A DNA stretch of 37,167 nt from a virus, in the IMG/VR virus record IMGVR_UViG_3300003892_000002, positions 22,483-59,649 of that record; one strand, 5' to 3'. Made by a program: the position numbers and the translations under genes. Each line of letters begins with the position of its first letter. Positions within the stretch are counted from its first letter, which is position 1. The notes beneath the pieces were generated by a model, which ran no database searches, was not told the DNA's origin, and saw nothing but the letters and a program-made list of their open reading frames with translations. Below, piece by piece: positions 18,893 to 26,862 of the stretch.

Positions 18893-20131
18893 TTATTGTT
18901 TCTCAAAAATCAGTATGTATTCTTCTTTCATTGTATTTCTCATGCCTTTAATGGGTTTCAAAATACTTTTAACTAACGGCATACCATGTTTCTTAGCAGA
19001 ATTTATTATTTTTTCTTCCAACCTGATTCCTCCGGTCTGATTAGTATTTGAACCAATAATCAAAACAAAATATTTCCCTTTTTTCAAAACCTTAGAAACC
19101 TGCATACAAAAAATATCCATATCGGCAAAATAATTTTCGAGTTTTTGATTTTTTGTTTTCCCTTTTAATCCAATAAGTTTGTTTTTCAATTCTGTTGTAT
19201 CATACCCTAAAAATTCTAATTGGTCTTTGTCATTTTCAATATAATCAATTGCAAATGAATATGGAGGAGATGTTATAACACAATCAACCGAATTTTCATC
19301 TAACATAATGTTTAAAGCATCGGCATCAGATAAAATTTTCATCTTTCCGATTTTCGTTTGGTCAAAATACGGATTGGATAAAAATAATTTTACACTTTCA
19401 AAATATCTTGTTAAAACCTTTTTAAAAAGTTCCTCATGATTCGATTTTACAACTCTTTTAGAATAGCCCAACGCATCTAAAAATGCCAAAAATGCAAGGT
19501 GATAAATTTTAATTAGATGAAGATCCTTCATTTTACTTACCCTTTTCAAAACATTTCCGTGTTTAAAAAATTCAAAAAATTTTTTGTAATCAATCTCTGT
19601 ATTTTCTAACAATTGCCTATTTATGGTTAGGGATTCATATTTTGTTTTAATCATAAATTGACAAAATGGACTAATGTCAATGGCTATGGAGTCAATTCCC
19701 ATTAAAGCCGCTTCGATGTTTGTTGTGCCACTTCCTGCCATTGGATCTAAAATAATTTCTCCCCTTTGAACGTTTAAAATGTTTATTATACCTTTAATTA
19801 ACTGAGGATGAAATTTACCGCGATACGGAAATAGTCCATGAGTGGCATATCCAGTAGAAAATTGTCCTTCCTTAAAATAAGCTTTAGTTACAGAAGACCT
19901 GTCCGCATGAACATGTTCAAAATCTTTAGAGTATAACAGATAATGTTTTGAAAAATTTTTATTTATTGACTTTATATATGCTGATCTTTCTAAAAGTTCT
20001 TCGCACGGCAAACTCTTATATTCCAGATATGCTAATTCTAATTCAAAAATCTCATTTACACTATGAAAAAGTTCAATCTGTTGACCAAATAATTCGTTAA
20101 TAAGAGATTTGGAATTTAGAAAATATGCCAT
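18893..20131 (-). CDS. DNA methyltransferase (N4-C/N6-A)
   Basis: 412 residues. THGLFPYRGKFHPQLIKGII leads into motif I, DPMAGSGTTNIEA (about 129-141). Motif IV is TSPPYSFAIDYIENDK (about 288-303), and VLKKGKYFVLIIGSN follows late in the protein. It overlaps the following restriction-enzyme gene by 14 bp, or abuts it if M6 is the true start, a typical MTase-REase pair. It methylates the site cut by that partner. No Shine-Dalgarno precedes the ATG at 20131. A TATTTTTG box (minus strand 20152-20145) fits the Bacteroidota -7 consensus TAnnTTTG, but no -33 box is seen. This supports a bacterial rather than phage origin. Confidence 0.88.
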   Translation of the reverse strand: MAYFLNSKSLINELFGQQIELFHSVNEIFELELAYLEYKSLPCEELLERSAYIKSINKNFSKHYLLYSKDFEHVHADRSSVTKAYFKEGQFSTGYATHGLFPYRGKFHPQLIKGIINILNVQRGEIILDPMAGSGTTNIEAALMGIDSIAIDISPFCQFMIKTKYESLTINRQLLENTEIDYKKFFEFFKHGNVLKRVSKMKDLHLIKIYHLAFLAFLDALGYSKRVVKSNHEELFKKVLTRYFESVKLFLSNPYFDQTKIGKMKILSDADALNIMLDENSVDCVITSPPYSFAIDYIENDKDQLEFLGYDTTELKNKLIGLKGKTKNQKLENYFADMDIFCMQVSKVLKKGKYFVLIIGSNTNQTGGIRLEEKIINSAKKHGMPLVKSILKPIKGMRNTMKEEYILIFEKQ

Positions 20132-20357
20132 GTTTACAGCAAAAATATTTAAAAAAAGTGTTTTAAAAAAGATATACCTAAAATCCGCAAGTAAAATAAA
20201 AAAAAATTATTAGAGCATAAAAGTTCCGTTTTAAAATATTTTTGATGAGAAAACAAGGATTTTGTGTCATTTTTTGGCATTTTAAGACACACTGCCCCTT
20301 ACCCCACTTTCCTTTGGGCTATTGTGGGGAGAGCCCATAAACCCATAAATCCATCTC

Positions 20358-21638
20358 TTAACAAGAATTGTATATCATAGGGAAAATATTCCCCGTAGTA
20401 AATAATTTGACTACTTGTCTGCGACCGCTTCGTATCACTTTGCCAACATTACAAACCAAGCCAAAAATGAATTTTTTTAAACGATAAACGGGTTTAAGAA
20501 AATCACAACACTTGCTGAAAACTACTATGAGCCATTGATAAAGAACATGACAGATAGCCATTATGATTAGATAAACCGTATTTTGTTCCAGAAAACTAAA
20601 TGGCATTCGCTTCCAGTTGAAATCGTTATTTTGAATGTCAAACAAACGCTCAGCATTCCCCCTTTGATTGTAAAATTCAATGATGGTCTTTTCGTCTTTT
20701 TCCTTATCGTTGGTTAAAAGGAATAAATACTGATATGCATCTCCGCTAAGAATGTTCATTTGCCGGCTTTCATTCAGCCAACGATACGCCACTACACGAA
20801 ACGTGTTTTCTCCAAAACTATGTTCCATGCTACATGCCTCATAACTATTCACTCCTATTTCAATATTCTTCCAATTCCGGTTCAACGAGGCGTTGTAAAG
20901 TAAATGATGGCTCTGTTCGGCCCGAATGTAAAAAGTAATCTTTTCCTGTTCTAAATACTGGCATACCTCTTTCATATATGAACCACAATCCATCCGTGCG
21001 TAAGCTGGCTTTATCCCATGACTTGCCAACAACGAAATAACACGCCTGAGGGTATCTAATTGCTGAAATTTTACACTACAATTCCCATTGCGGTTCTCAA
21101 TATAAACAGGCGTATTGTTAATAGATGCTACCGCCGGAAAATAGCCCCGCTTATGCTTATAACTGTATTCACTGTCGTACTTTTCATTGGGAATAAATTG
21201 GTGGTCAAAATCCAGGCAGTAATCCTTTATGTCCGCCCTAAGTACTTCCAAATGCGTGGCTATTTTCACAAGTAAGTCATTGAGCCGGTCATTGATATTG
21301 ATTTTGTGGGTTACCCCCCTTTCTGAAACCATCTCTTTACACTCCGTACTCAACTCTTTTTGTATAGCCAGCAGCGTATCTGACGATGGTGTTTTTAATC
21401 CTTTCAGGTGCTTTAATGTATCTTTCACATGCCATACGTCTTCAGCACACTCACCGCCACAAAAAACAATGTACGCTAAATTTAAAATCAGGTCTGAATA
21501 ACTATACTTGGAATTGGGAGAGCGACTTCCCAAGGTAGTGTTAATTACCTGTGGAATATTTTTTGCAAGAATTTGCTGATGAATTAGGTGAATTCCGCCA
21601 AAGGGTGTAAATTTGGTATTATTTATTATTTTTATCAT
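20358..21638 (-). CDS. IS1380-family transposase
   Basis: 426 residues. The DDE triad is readable: D in CLDFDHQFIP (about residue 144), D in YARMDCGSYM (about 217) and E in the YNQRGNAERLFD signature (about 325), the Y-R-E block shared with IS4-like enzymes. Length and motifs match Bacteroidota members of the family. The start codon sits directly behind a short perfect hairpin (CACCTA/TAGGTG, 21640-21653) and has no Shine-Dalgarno, which may restrain translation from outside transcripts. The gene appears intact. Confidence 0.9.
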   Translation of the reverse strand: MIKIINNTKFTPFGGIHLIHQQILAKNIPQVINTTLGSRSPNSKYSYSDLILNLAYIVFCGGECAEDVWHVKDTLKHLKGLKTPSSDTLLAIQKELSTECKEMVSERGVTHKININDRLNDLLVKIATHLEVLRADIKDYCLDFDHQFIPNEKYDSEYSYKHKRGYFPAVASINNTPVYIENRNGNCSVKFQQLDTLRRVISLLASHGIKPAYARMDCGSYMKEVCQYLEQEKITFYIRAEQSHHLLYNASLNRNWKNIEIGVNSYEACSMEHSFGENTFRVVAYRWLNESRQMNILSGDAYQYLFLLTNDKEKDEKTIIEFYNQRGNAERLFDIQNNDFNWKRMPFSFLEQNTVYLIIMAICHVLYQWLIVVFSKCCDFLKPVYRLKKFIFGLVCNVGKVIRSGRRQVVKLFTTGNIFPMIYNSC

Positions 21639-21665
21639 GCACCTAAATAGGTGAAAAAAAATAAA

Positions 21666-21694
21666 CCCTCCAATCTTTCGGAGGGCTTTTTTTT
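21666..21694 (+). terminator. Bidirectional intrinsic terminator in the IS1380 end
   Basis: Stem CCCTCC (21666-21671) with GGAGGG (21680-21685), an 8-base loop, then CTTTTTTTT on the plus strand. The minus strand also has a T-rich run after the stem. It lies between the right terminal repeat and the transposase start, where it would limit read-through into the transposase. Confidence 0.75.
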
Positions 21695-21736
21695 AACTGT
21701 GTTTTCAACAATCTAATTTAATTCCACTTGCGGATT

Positions 21737-22933
21737 TTAGGTTTCATTTAATTTAAATGAAAGTGTTTTAATTTTTTTCAGTTTTTCATCTTTTTCAATA
21801 AATATTGTTAGTTTCTCTGTTTTTAATTTCCATTCTGCCATCACAAAGTAGTTTAGATAGGTTTTAGGTAGTGGTATTTTTTCATTAGCAACTTCTATAA
21901 ATGCCTTTTCTTTCTCATCTTCCCGAACTTGTCTCAAATAAAATATTTTAGGTATAAATTTCTTTTTATTTTTAATGGAATTAGAAGATGGTTTATATTG
22001 ATAGTATTGCAAAGATGCTTTGTTGAATAATTTTAATTTCTTTTTTATTTCTGTTGTATTTCTAAACTCAAAGCGGTTCCAGAATTTACGTCCGAAGACA
22101 GAATTATTGCCTTCAATAGATGCCTGACTAAATGGTTTACGTGGAACGGCGTACATTGGAATGACTTGTTGTTGTAGAAGCCACAAAGGTAATTTACTTA
22201 ACACACGTGGTTGTGGTGCTGTTCCGCTCATAGCAAATCCGTTGTCCATCTTTACCACATCCGGTTTTTCAAATTTCACAAAAACTGTCCTAAGAAATTT
22301 CATAAGGCAATCTGCCGATTCACTTTCTACGATTTCATAATATCTTAATTTAGGTTCATACTTGAAGGATGCCGCAGCAAAATGAATAGGGGCAGTTTGT
22401 CCTTTAATAAACTTCTTACCGATAAAATCTACTTCCAATACTCGCTTACCTGCATAATGATGGATACTATGCTCCGGATAACACAAATACCGGGCGGCTC
22501 CTTTATTTGTCTTCTCCTTCAATGCACCAGATAATCCTAATTCCTTCAACATCCATCCTATTGTCCTTAACGGTGGCGATTCCGTCTTATACTTTTTTAT
22601 CCACGCTTGCTGTATAGCCGTTGCTCCACAGAAAAAACTATCTTTATTCTTACTTAATTGTCTATGAATTTCTGAAATTCTTCTTAAATCATTCTTCGTC
22701 CATTTTCTCCCTTTTCCATTTTTCCATCCTCTATTGTCTATGCTAAAATCCATCTCCCTTTCTTTTGTCCATTTAAGCACAAAGTTAAGAGATACCTTTA
22801 ATCGTTCGCTAATAGACCGCTTACTTAACTTATGAACATAATACAAATCATGAACTTGTTCCCGTAATCGAATCCATTTTTTTTGTGATTCATAACTTAA
22901 ATTTTTTAGACAAAATTTATTTCTTTTTTTCAT
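21737..22933 (-). CDS. rve-type (DDE) transposase, 3' end truncated by IS1380
   Basis: 398 residues with an N-terminal helix-turn-helix (YYVHKLSKRSISERLKVSLN) and an rve integrase-like core. The triad is D in LEVDFIGKKF (about 174), D in VVKMDNGFAM (about 232) and E in QASIEGNNSVF (about 277). It is closest in style to IS481/IS3-like integrase cores, though I cannot name the family firmly. Its stop codon (21737-21739) lies inside the IS1380 terminal repeat, so the last residues and the stop come from that insertion and some native C-terminus may be missing. The catalytic core is complete. Confidence 0.8.
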   Translation of the reverse strand: MKKRNKFCLKNLSYESQKKWIRLREQVHDLYYVHKLSKRSISERLKVSLNFVLKWTKEREMDFSIDNRGWKNGKGRKWTKNDLRRISEIHRQLSKNKDSFFCGATAIQQAWIKKYKTESPPLRTIGWMLKELGLSGALKEKTNKGAARYLCYPEHSIHHYAGKRVLEVDFIGKKFIKGQTAPIHFAAASFKYEPKLRYYEIVESESADCLMKFLRTVFVKFEKPDVVKMDNGFAMSGTAPQPRVLSKLPLWLLQQQVIPMYAVPRKPFSQASIEGNNSVFGRKFWNRFEFRNTTEIKKKLKLFNKASLQYYQYKPSSNSIKNKKKFIPKIFYLRQVREDEKEKAFIEVANEKIPLPKTYLNYFVMAEWKLKTEKLTIFIEKDEKLKKIKTLSFKLNET

Positions 22934-22937
22934 TTTT

Positions 22938-22957
22938 GAGTCACTTTTCAGTGACTC
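22938..22957. other. Hairpin just before the rve transposase start
   Basis: GAGTCAC (22938-22944), a six-base loop, GTGACTC (22951-22957). On the minus-strand message it stands four bases upstream of the ATG at 22933. No ribosome site is visible. It may limit translation from read-through RNA, or be an end of the element. Confidence 0.5.
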
Positions 22958-23399
22958 ACTTTTATTTTGCCATCAACCGATAGATTATAACAGAGAGGAA
23001 AAATAAGAGAGGGGGGAGTGCTTTTTCAAGCCCTTAAAATCAAAGATAAAAAGCATTGAAAATTATTAGTTTTTTATTCTTTTAGCATTAATTTTGGACA
23101 ATAGTGATTTTTATCTTTTTTTCTATCCCCAAATTTCGTAATTGCTTTTTTTATATTTTTGTTTTAACTGTGAATTTTATCCGCTATAAAGTGAGTTTTT
23201 TACACAGTCTGCCTTTAGCGGTCATTGTAAAAAGATAAAACATACGACAGAATAACAATGATATTTTTACTACATAAAGACAAAAAATATAACCCACTGC
23301 AGATAAGGCATTATAAAGTATGTTGAAAAAAAATAAAAATACTTGCTTCAATTCGTATTATTGTATTATATTTGTGATACAATTTGATACTTTTAAATT
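22958..23399. other. Non-coding boundary segment between island and phage
   Basis: About 440 bases without a supported gene. They contain a 12-bp perfect inverted repeat (TTTTATCTTTTT at 23109-23120 and its complement at 23229-23240) enclosing nested shorter pairs (ACTGTG/CACAGT, and CCGCTA with a diverged partner). The segment could be the missing end of the rve element or a small non-autonomous element. The end (23344-23380) holds TTGCTT-N17-TTATAT, and TATATTTG fitting the Bacteroidota -7 box, as possible promoters towards 23400. The low-complexity sequence makes all of these tentative. Confidence 0.35.
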
Positions 23400-23525
23400 A
23401 TGGCAAATAAAAAAAAAATTGCAGAACACCCAGAGTTATTAGATAAAGCGCCACAAATTGCTGAGAAATTAACCCAAGATGAAGATGAATTTGTCCGTTT
23501 TTTAATAACAAAACGTACTAAATAA
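23400..23525 (+). CDS. LRV remnant, 41 residues
   Basis: Encodes MANKKK, then one LRV unit (IAEHPELLDKAPQIAEKLTQ), then a terminal VRFLITKRTK. It has no ribosome site, although the following gene has an excellent one. It is best read as the 3' end of a longer phage LRV gene cut off by the insertion, with an accidental ATG in front. If so, the right boundary of the island lies very near 23400. It could also be expressed from a promoter in the boundary segment. Confidence 0.5.
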   Translation: MANKKKIAEHPELLDKAPQIAEKLTQDEDEFVRFLITKRTK

Positions 23526-23536
23526 AGGAGGTAAGT

Positions 23537-23806
23537 ATGTCGCAAGTAAAAGAGTATTTCACAGAACAAGAGGAGTTATTAAATACCTTTGCTAAGTTTA
23601 TCGACGAATTAGAAGAGACGGATTTCCCAGAGCCTACTACAGAAGTAATAGAGTCAATACCTACAACTATACAAGACCAAATCAAGAAACAAATAGAAGA
23701 AGGTAAAAAACCAAACCCAATTGATGACATTTTTGGGCAATGTACTGACGATATGACAGATGAAGAGTTTGAAAAAATGATGGAAGATTTAAAAAACGAT
23801 AAATAA
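23537..23806 (+). CDS. Small acidic phage protein, unknown
   Basis: 89 residues, strongly acidic at both ends (DELEETDFPEPTTEV; DDMTDEEFEKMMEDLKNDK), predicted mostly helical, no recognised family. It has a strong site AAAGGAGG seven bases before the ATG. It is the first clear phage gene after the island and precedes the virion gene at 23875 by 68 bases. A structural chaperone or assembly role is only a guess from position. Confidence 0.65.
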   Translation: MSQVKEYFTEQEELLNTFAKFIDELEETDFPEPTTEVIESIPTTIQDQIKKQIEEGKKPNPIDDIFGQCTDDMTDEEFEKMMEDLKNDK

Positions 23807-23855
23807 AAAGTTAATTAAATTAGCAACTTAGCTACTATAAAAGGAGTTTATAAAA

Positions 23856-23870
23856 CCCCTAATCTTATAT
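23856..23870 (+). promoter_or_regulatory. Late-gene motif CCCCTAATCTTATAT
   Basis: Same core as 1722-1734. It ends four bases before the ATG at 23875. An AAGGAG stands at 23841-23846, too far (28 bases) for ordinary use, so the motif sits between a plausible ribosome site and the start. Confidence 0.5.
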
Positions 23871-23874
23871 TTAA

Positions 23875-26109
23875 ATGAAACCAAAGGATTTTTTAGCTCA
23901 ATTTATTTCTCCTTTTATATTAGCATCTGGCAATAAAAATGCTTATGCACTACTTGAAGCCTTAGCAGAAGAGCACGCTAAGTTGCAAGAATTGTCTATA
24001 ACTGTAAATAATCAGTTATCTATTTCTACAGCCTCAGGGCAATACATTGACAAACTACTTTCCGATAAAGGTATTACTCGTCCAGCAGAACTTGGAATGG
24101 ACGATTTGGCATTTAAAAGAATGGGTATTCAATTAAATGCCGCAAAACAAATTACTGAGTCTATCCATGCAATTTTATCTACTTTTTATGGCGATGAAAC
24201 TACTCGTGCAGTTGTAACCTCTCAACAAGAAGCGCCATACGACCTAGAAGATGGTGATGACTTAATTTTTGCACTAGAAAAAGGTGAACCTTTAACTCTT
24301 ACCGTTAATCCTAGCATGTTTGAAAATATAAATAATGTTAGTGCAGAAGAGTTAGCTGATGTTATTACTAGATTTATTCGCACATTTAATAATGATGGAT
24401 ATGCTCAAGTTTACTTAGATACTGATACTGGTAAAAAATACATTAGTATTTATGGGAGCGCAAAAGGCCCTTATAGTTTTGTGCAAATTTTAGGTGGCAG
24501 ACTCCAAAATAAATTAGAATTTCCAACTATTCGTAATACCAAATTAGCTTTAAATACAACGGTTTGGGAGATTACAAGGACTGTAGGAGATATACATAGG
24601 TTTCGTTGGGCTTCAGGCCCACAACCATTACTTGACCAAGTGTTTGTTGATGATTATGTAATGATTTATGGTAACCAATTTGCTTCAGTTGGGATAGAAG
24701 GTACTTTTGAGGTTAAAAAGGTAAGACCGCCACAATCTATCCCATCTTATGATAGTGGTTATTTTGAGATTTCTCTACCTAATTTTAATGAGCTTAAAGC
24801 ATCTACTCCTGATGCACCGCCACCACCAAATACTCCTACTGCTAAATACTCTATCACACTTACACAATCTTTTTTTGATGACTTAAAATTTTTCTTACCA
24901 CAAAAAAACACTTCATACACTAAAACTAGGTTTGCATTAGCTTGGGAAGCAGCAGAAAATAAACTTAAAATTTATATGCCAGCTTCTACTAAAGTAGTAA
25001 AAAGAGACCTCATAGGCTCTGCTCATGTTCATTTACTATATAAGAGCGATGATTTTAATGGTTCATTTGGTTCAACCACTAATAATGAATATAAAGTAAT
25101 AGTAGTAAATGACCGTACTATTCGTTATAGACAAAATGGTTATGATAACTTAGGATATGGCGGCACACTACAATATGGCATGACAACTATTCCTATTGAT
25201 TATGTTAGTCGTTCTAATGGTTACACTACTGTAGTTTGTAAGATTCCGCATGGTATTACAGGTACATTAGACCAATGGGGGCGTATTCTATCTAATACTA
25301 TTGTCAATATAAATGTCGCAAATGTAGCTCAAGATGACCCTAACCATTCGTTTTTAGGGGCATACATGGTTGACCCTGAGGCAAGTTATACTTTAACAAG
25401 TTATGTAGTTACAACTCGTGAAAAAATCATAGCAAGCGAAAGTAAAAATTCTCTTATTGTTTCTGGTTTGTTACCTGCTAAAGAAGGTTTATTGCTTTTT
25501 GGCTTAAATAAAAATGAGCAAGAAGGTCCAATTAAATACTTTACCTCACAAGTGGCAGGTGGTGCAGCACCAATAAATATACTAACCATTTCTCAGGTAG
25601 GTAGTAAAGTTACCGTTACAACTCAAGGTTCTCATGGTGCTATCCCAAATCAACAAGTAATCATTAGTGGCACAACAAACTTTAATGGTACTTGGGTAGT
25701 AGATAGTGTACCAGCTTCTAATACTTTTACTTTTACTAAAAATCCTCCAGCCACAATTTTTGAAAATAATGGGCAAGTTTTATTATTACTAGATACTGAA
25801 ATTTCAACTATTATTTTAGATTCATCTTATACTTTTAAGCACTCGCATGATATAGGTGAAGATGTTACTTTACTTAGCGACCAAAAAGCTTACGAGCCTA
25901 CTCCTATTGGGACTGATTATGGTTTTTATATTACAGGAACATCTGATGGTAGAGTATTTGCTGAAAAAATCATTAAAGAAATAACAGCCTTAGGTATAAA
26001 TTTAGAAATTATAATCGTTTATCCATCAGATATAGGTTTAGGAAATGAAGGTGGTTCTAGTGGAGATACTAAACCTATAAGTGATAAAGTAGTAGTATGG
26101 GGTATATAA
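23875..26109 (+). CDS. Large tail/baseplate structural protein
   Basis: 744 residues. The helical N-terminus (about 1-90) discusses no known catalytic motif; the rest is beta-rich and Thr/Asn-rich like tail fibres and baseplate parts. At about residues 568-624 it carries the same beta module found in the giant J-like protein (VTVTTQGSHGAIPNQQVIIS ... FNGTWVVDSV). It starts a cluster of four tightly packed plus-strand virion genes. I infer a tail or baseplate protein; the exact counterpart is not recognised. There is no usable Shine-Dalgarno next to the ATG. Confidence 0.65.
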   Translation: MKPKDFLAQFISPFILASGNKNAYALLEALAEEHAKLQELSITVNNQLSISTASGQYIDKLLSDKGITRPAELGMDDLAFKRMGIQLNAAKQITESIHAILSTFYGDETTRAVVTSQQEAPYDLEDGDDLIFALEKGEPLTLTVNPSMFENINNVSAEELADVITRFIRTFNNDGYAQVYLDTDTGKKYISIYGSAKGPYSFVQILGGRLQNKLEFPTIRNTKLALNTTVWEITRTVGDIHRFRWASGPQPLLDQVFVDDYVMIYGNQFASVGIEGTFEVKKVRPPQSIPSYDSGYFEISLPNFNELKASTPDAPPPPNTPTAKYSITLTQSFFDDLKFFLPQKNTSYTKTRFALAWEAAENKLKIYMPASTKVVKRDLIGSAHVHLLYKSDDFNGSFGSTTNNEYKVIVVNDRTIRYRQNGYDNLGYGGTLQYGMTTIPIDYVSRSNGYTTVVCKIPHGITGTLDQWGRILSNTIVNINVANVAQDDPNHSFLGAYMVDPEASYTLTSYVVTTREKIIASESKNSLIVSGLLPAKEGLLLFGLNKNEQEGPIKYFTSQVAGGAAPINILTISQVGSKVTVTTQGSHGAIPNQQVIISGTTNFNGTWVVDSVPASNTFTFTKNPPATIFENNGQVLLLLDTEISTIILDSSYTFKHSHDIGEDVTLLSDQKAYEPTPIGTDYGFYITGTSDGRVFAEKIIKEITALGINLEIIIVYPSDIGLGNEGGSSGDTKPISDKVVVWGI

Positions 26110-26360
26110 GAATAAAAATGAGCACCAATGATGATAGCTTAGATAGAATTTATGTACAAGTAATAATGCAAAGGCTTTATGATGCTATGGCCGAAAAGTA
26201 TTTTGTAATAGAAAAAGTAAACACTAGCTTTATTCGTAAAACCGATGCAAATATCAATGGTATATTTGCTTCGCTTTTACTTTTAAATCATCAACGTAAA
26301 AAAAATGGTAAAAAACCTCTTAAATTTTCTTACCCACTTAATCAAATTGGGGAGGCATAG
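26097..26360 (+). CDS. Small virion-cluster protein, unknown
   Basis: 87 residues from 26097, overlapping the preceding gene by 13 bases. A second start at 26118 (MSTNDDSLDRIYVQ) lies eight bases after the upstream stop and gives 80 residues. Neither has a strong ribosome site; I slightly prefer 26118. The protein is basic near its C-terminus (NHQRKKNGKKPLKF). No family is recognised. Position suggests a small structural or assembly protein. Confidence 0.6.
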   Translation: MGYIRIKMSTNDDSLDRIYVQVIMQRLYDAMAEKYFVIEKVNTSFIRKTDANINGIFASLLLLNHQRKKNGKKPLKFSYPLNQIGEA

Positions 26361-26365
26361 TACAA

Positions 26366-26830
26366 ATGAAAGCTATTACAGCTAAAGGTTTTGATTATAT
26401 TGTTAAGATTAAAATTGAAGGTACTAATGAAGAACGTACAATTGGTATAGCTAATAAACTTACCTATACAGTCGTTAATGGGCAAAAATCTATTTTTGTA
26501 GTGGATTCACCTTTTCCTGCCGAAATTGCACATGCTGCTGCACCTTCATTTGTGCGGGGCACTATAAATGTATGGATGCCAAGAGGATTAACATTAGAAA
26601 GTTTAAACCTTTCACCATTTAGGCATGATGAACAAGGTTATGCAGTGGGACCTTATGCGAAATACTTTTCTTTAAGAGTTTACGATAGGCTAAGTCGTGG
26701 TATAGTATTATCATTGGACTGGTGTAAGATTGCTCAATATACGGTTGATATTACAGCCAATTCCTTAGTACAAGCAAGTATTAGCTTTGAAGGTATGCTT
26801 GCTTCACAAGGAAACGCTTATTTAGGTTAA
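26366..26830 (+). CDS. Virion-cluster protein, unknown (possibly tail tube/sheath-associated)
   Basis: 154 residues, beta-rich with no signal peptide or membrane segment (WMPRGLTLESLNLSPFRHDE; LSLDWCKIAQYTVDITANSL). GGGGAGG precedes the ATG by 11 bases, and the gene starts five bases after the previous stop. Size and strand composition would suit a tail tube or connector protein, but no motif proves it. It lies between two large tail proteins in one apparent operon. Confidence 0.6.
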   Translation: MKAITAKGFDYIVKIKIEGTNEERTIGIANKLTYTVVNGQKSIFVVDSPFPAEIAHAAAPSFVRGTINVWMPRGLTLESLNLSPFRHDEQGYAVGPYAKYFSLRVYDRLSRGIVLSLDWCKIAQYTVDITANSLVQASISFEGMLASQGNAYLG

Positions 26831-26835
26831 AAAAA

Positions 26836-26847
26836 CCTAATCTTATG
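26836..26847 (+). promoter_or_regulatory. Late-gene motif CCTAATCTTATG
   Basis: Third copy of the motif before a virion gene. Here a ribosome site (GAGGGGG) follows it and the ATG at 26863 is 16 bases downstream, so the motif is separate from the ribosome site. Confidence 0.5.
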
Positions 26848-26862
26848 TTTTGAGGGGGTTAA

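Larger units (their letters stand above)
16282..18906 (-). pseudogene. Chimera: restriction endonuclease + DUF262 N-half + phage LRV array
   Basis: One open frame of 874 residues with three parts. Residues 1-330 resemble DpnII/MboI-type type II restriction enzymes (KRTMDFIIPNKQTPLIIAEC at 231-250, then TTSSGQGDKSKTEI and FIGFVDGIGWYVRK). Residues 331-502 are the N-terminal half of DUF262, with its own plausible start M331: VPTYQRAYSW (352-361) and EIVDGQQRITTV (397-408), the nucleotide-handling motif. Residues 503-874 are a phage LRV array with the cap NAHKQGIDLKEFL. The LRV join lies in the 14-bp inverted repeat and is explained by the inversion. The REase-DUF262 join has no stop and may be an older in-frame fusion or a lost base. 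The start may be M6 (18891), just after the stop of the upstream methyltransferase. Confidence 0.8.
20177..21741 (-). mobile_element. IS1380-family insertion sequence, 1565 bp
   Basis: Bounded by 16-bp perfect terminal inverted repeats CCTAAAATCCGCAAGT (20177-20192, and in reverse complement at 21726-21741), with one transposase between. The CCT start and the size suit the family. The flanks (TATA on the left, TTTC on the right) do not form a target duplication, so at least one side has been rearranged since insertion. The 165 bp between the left repeat and the transposase stop are non-coding and hold overlapping stem-loops, for example CCCCAC at 20302 with GTGGGG at 20324. Confidence 0.85.

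Noticed and set aside
20132-20176. Left end of the rve-type element next to IS1380
   Set aside because: I could not find a convincing inverted match to the right side; only short A/T-rich similarity.
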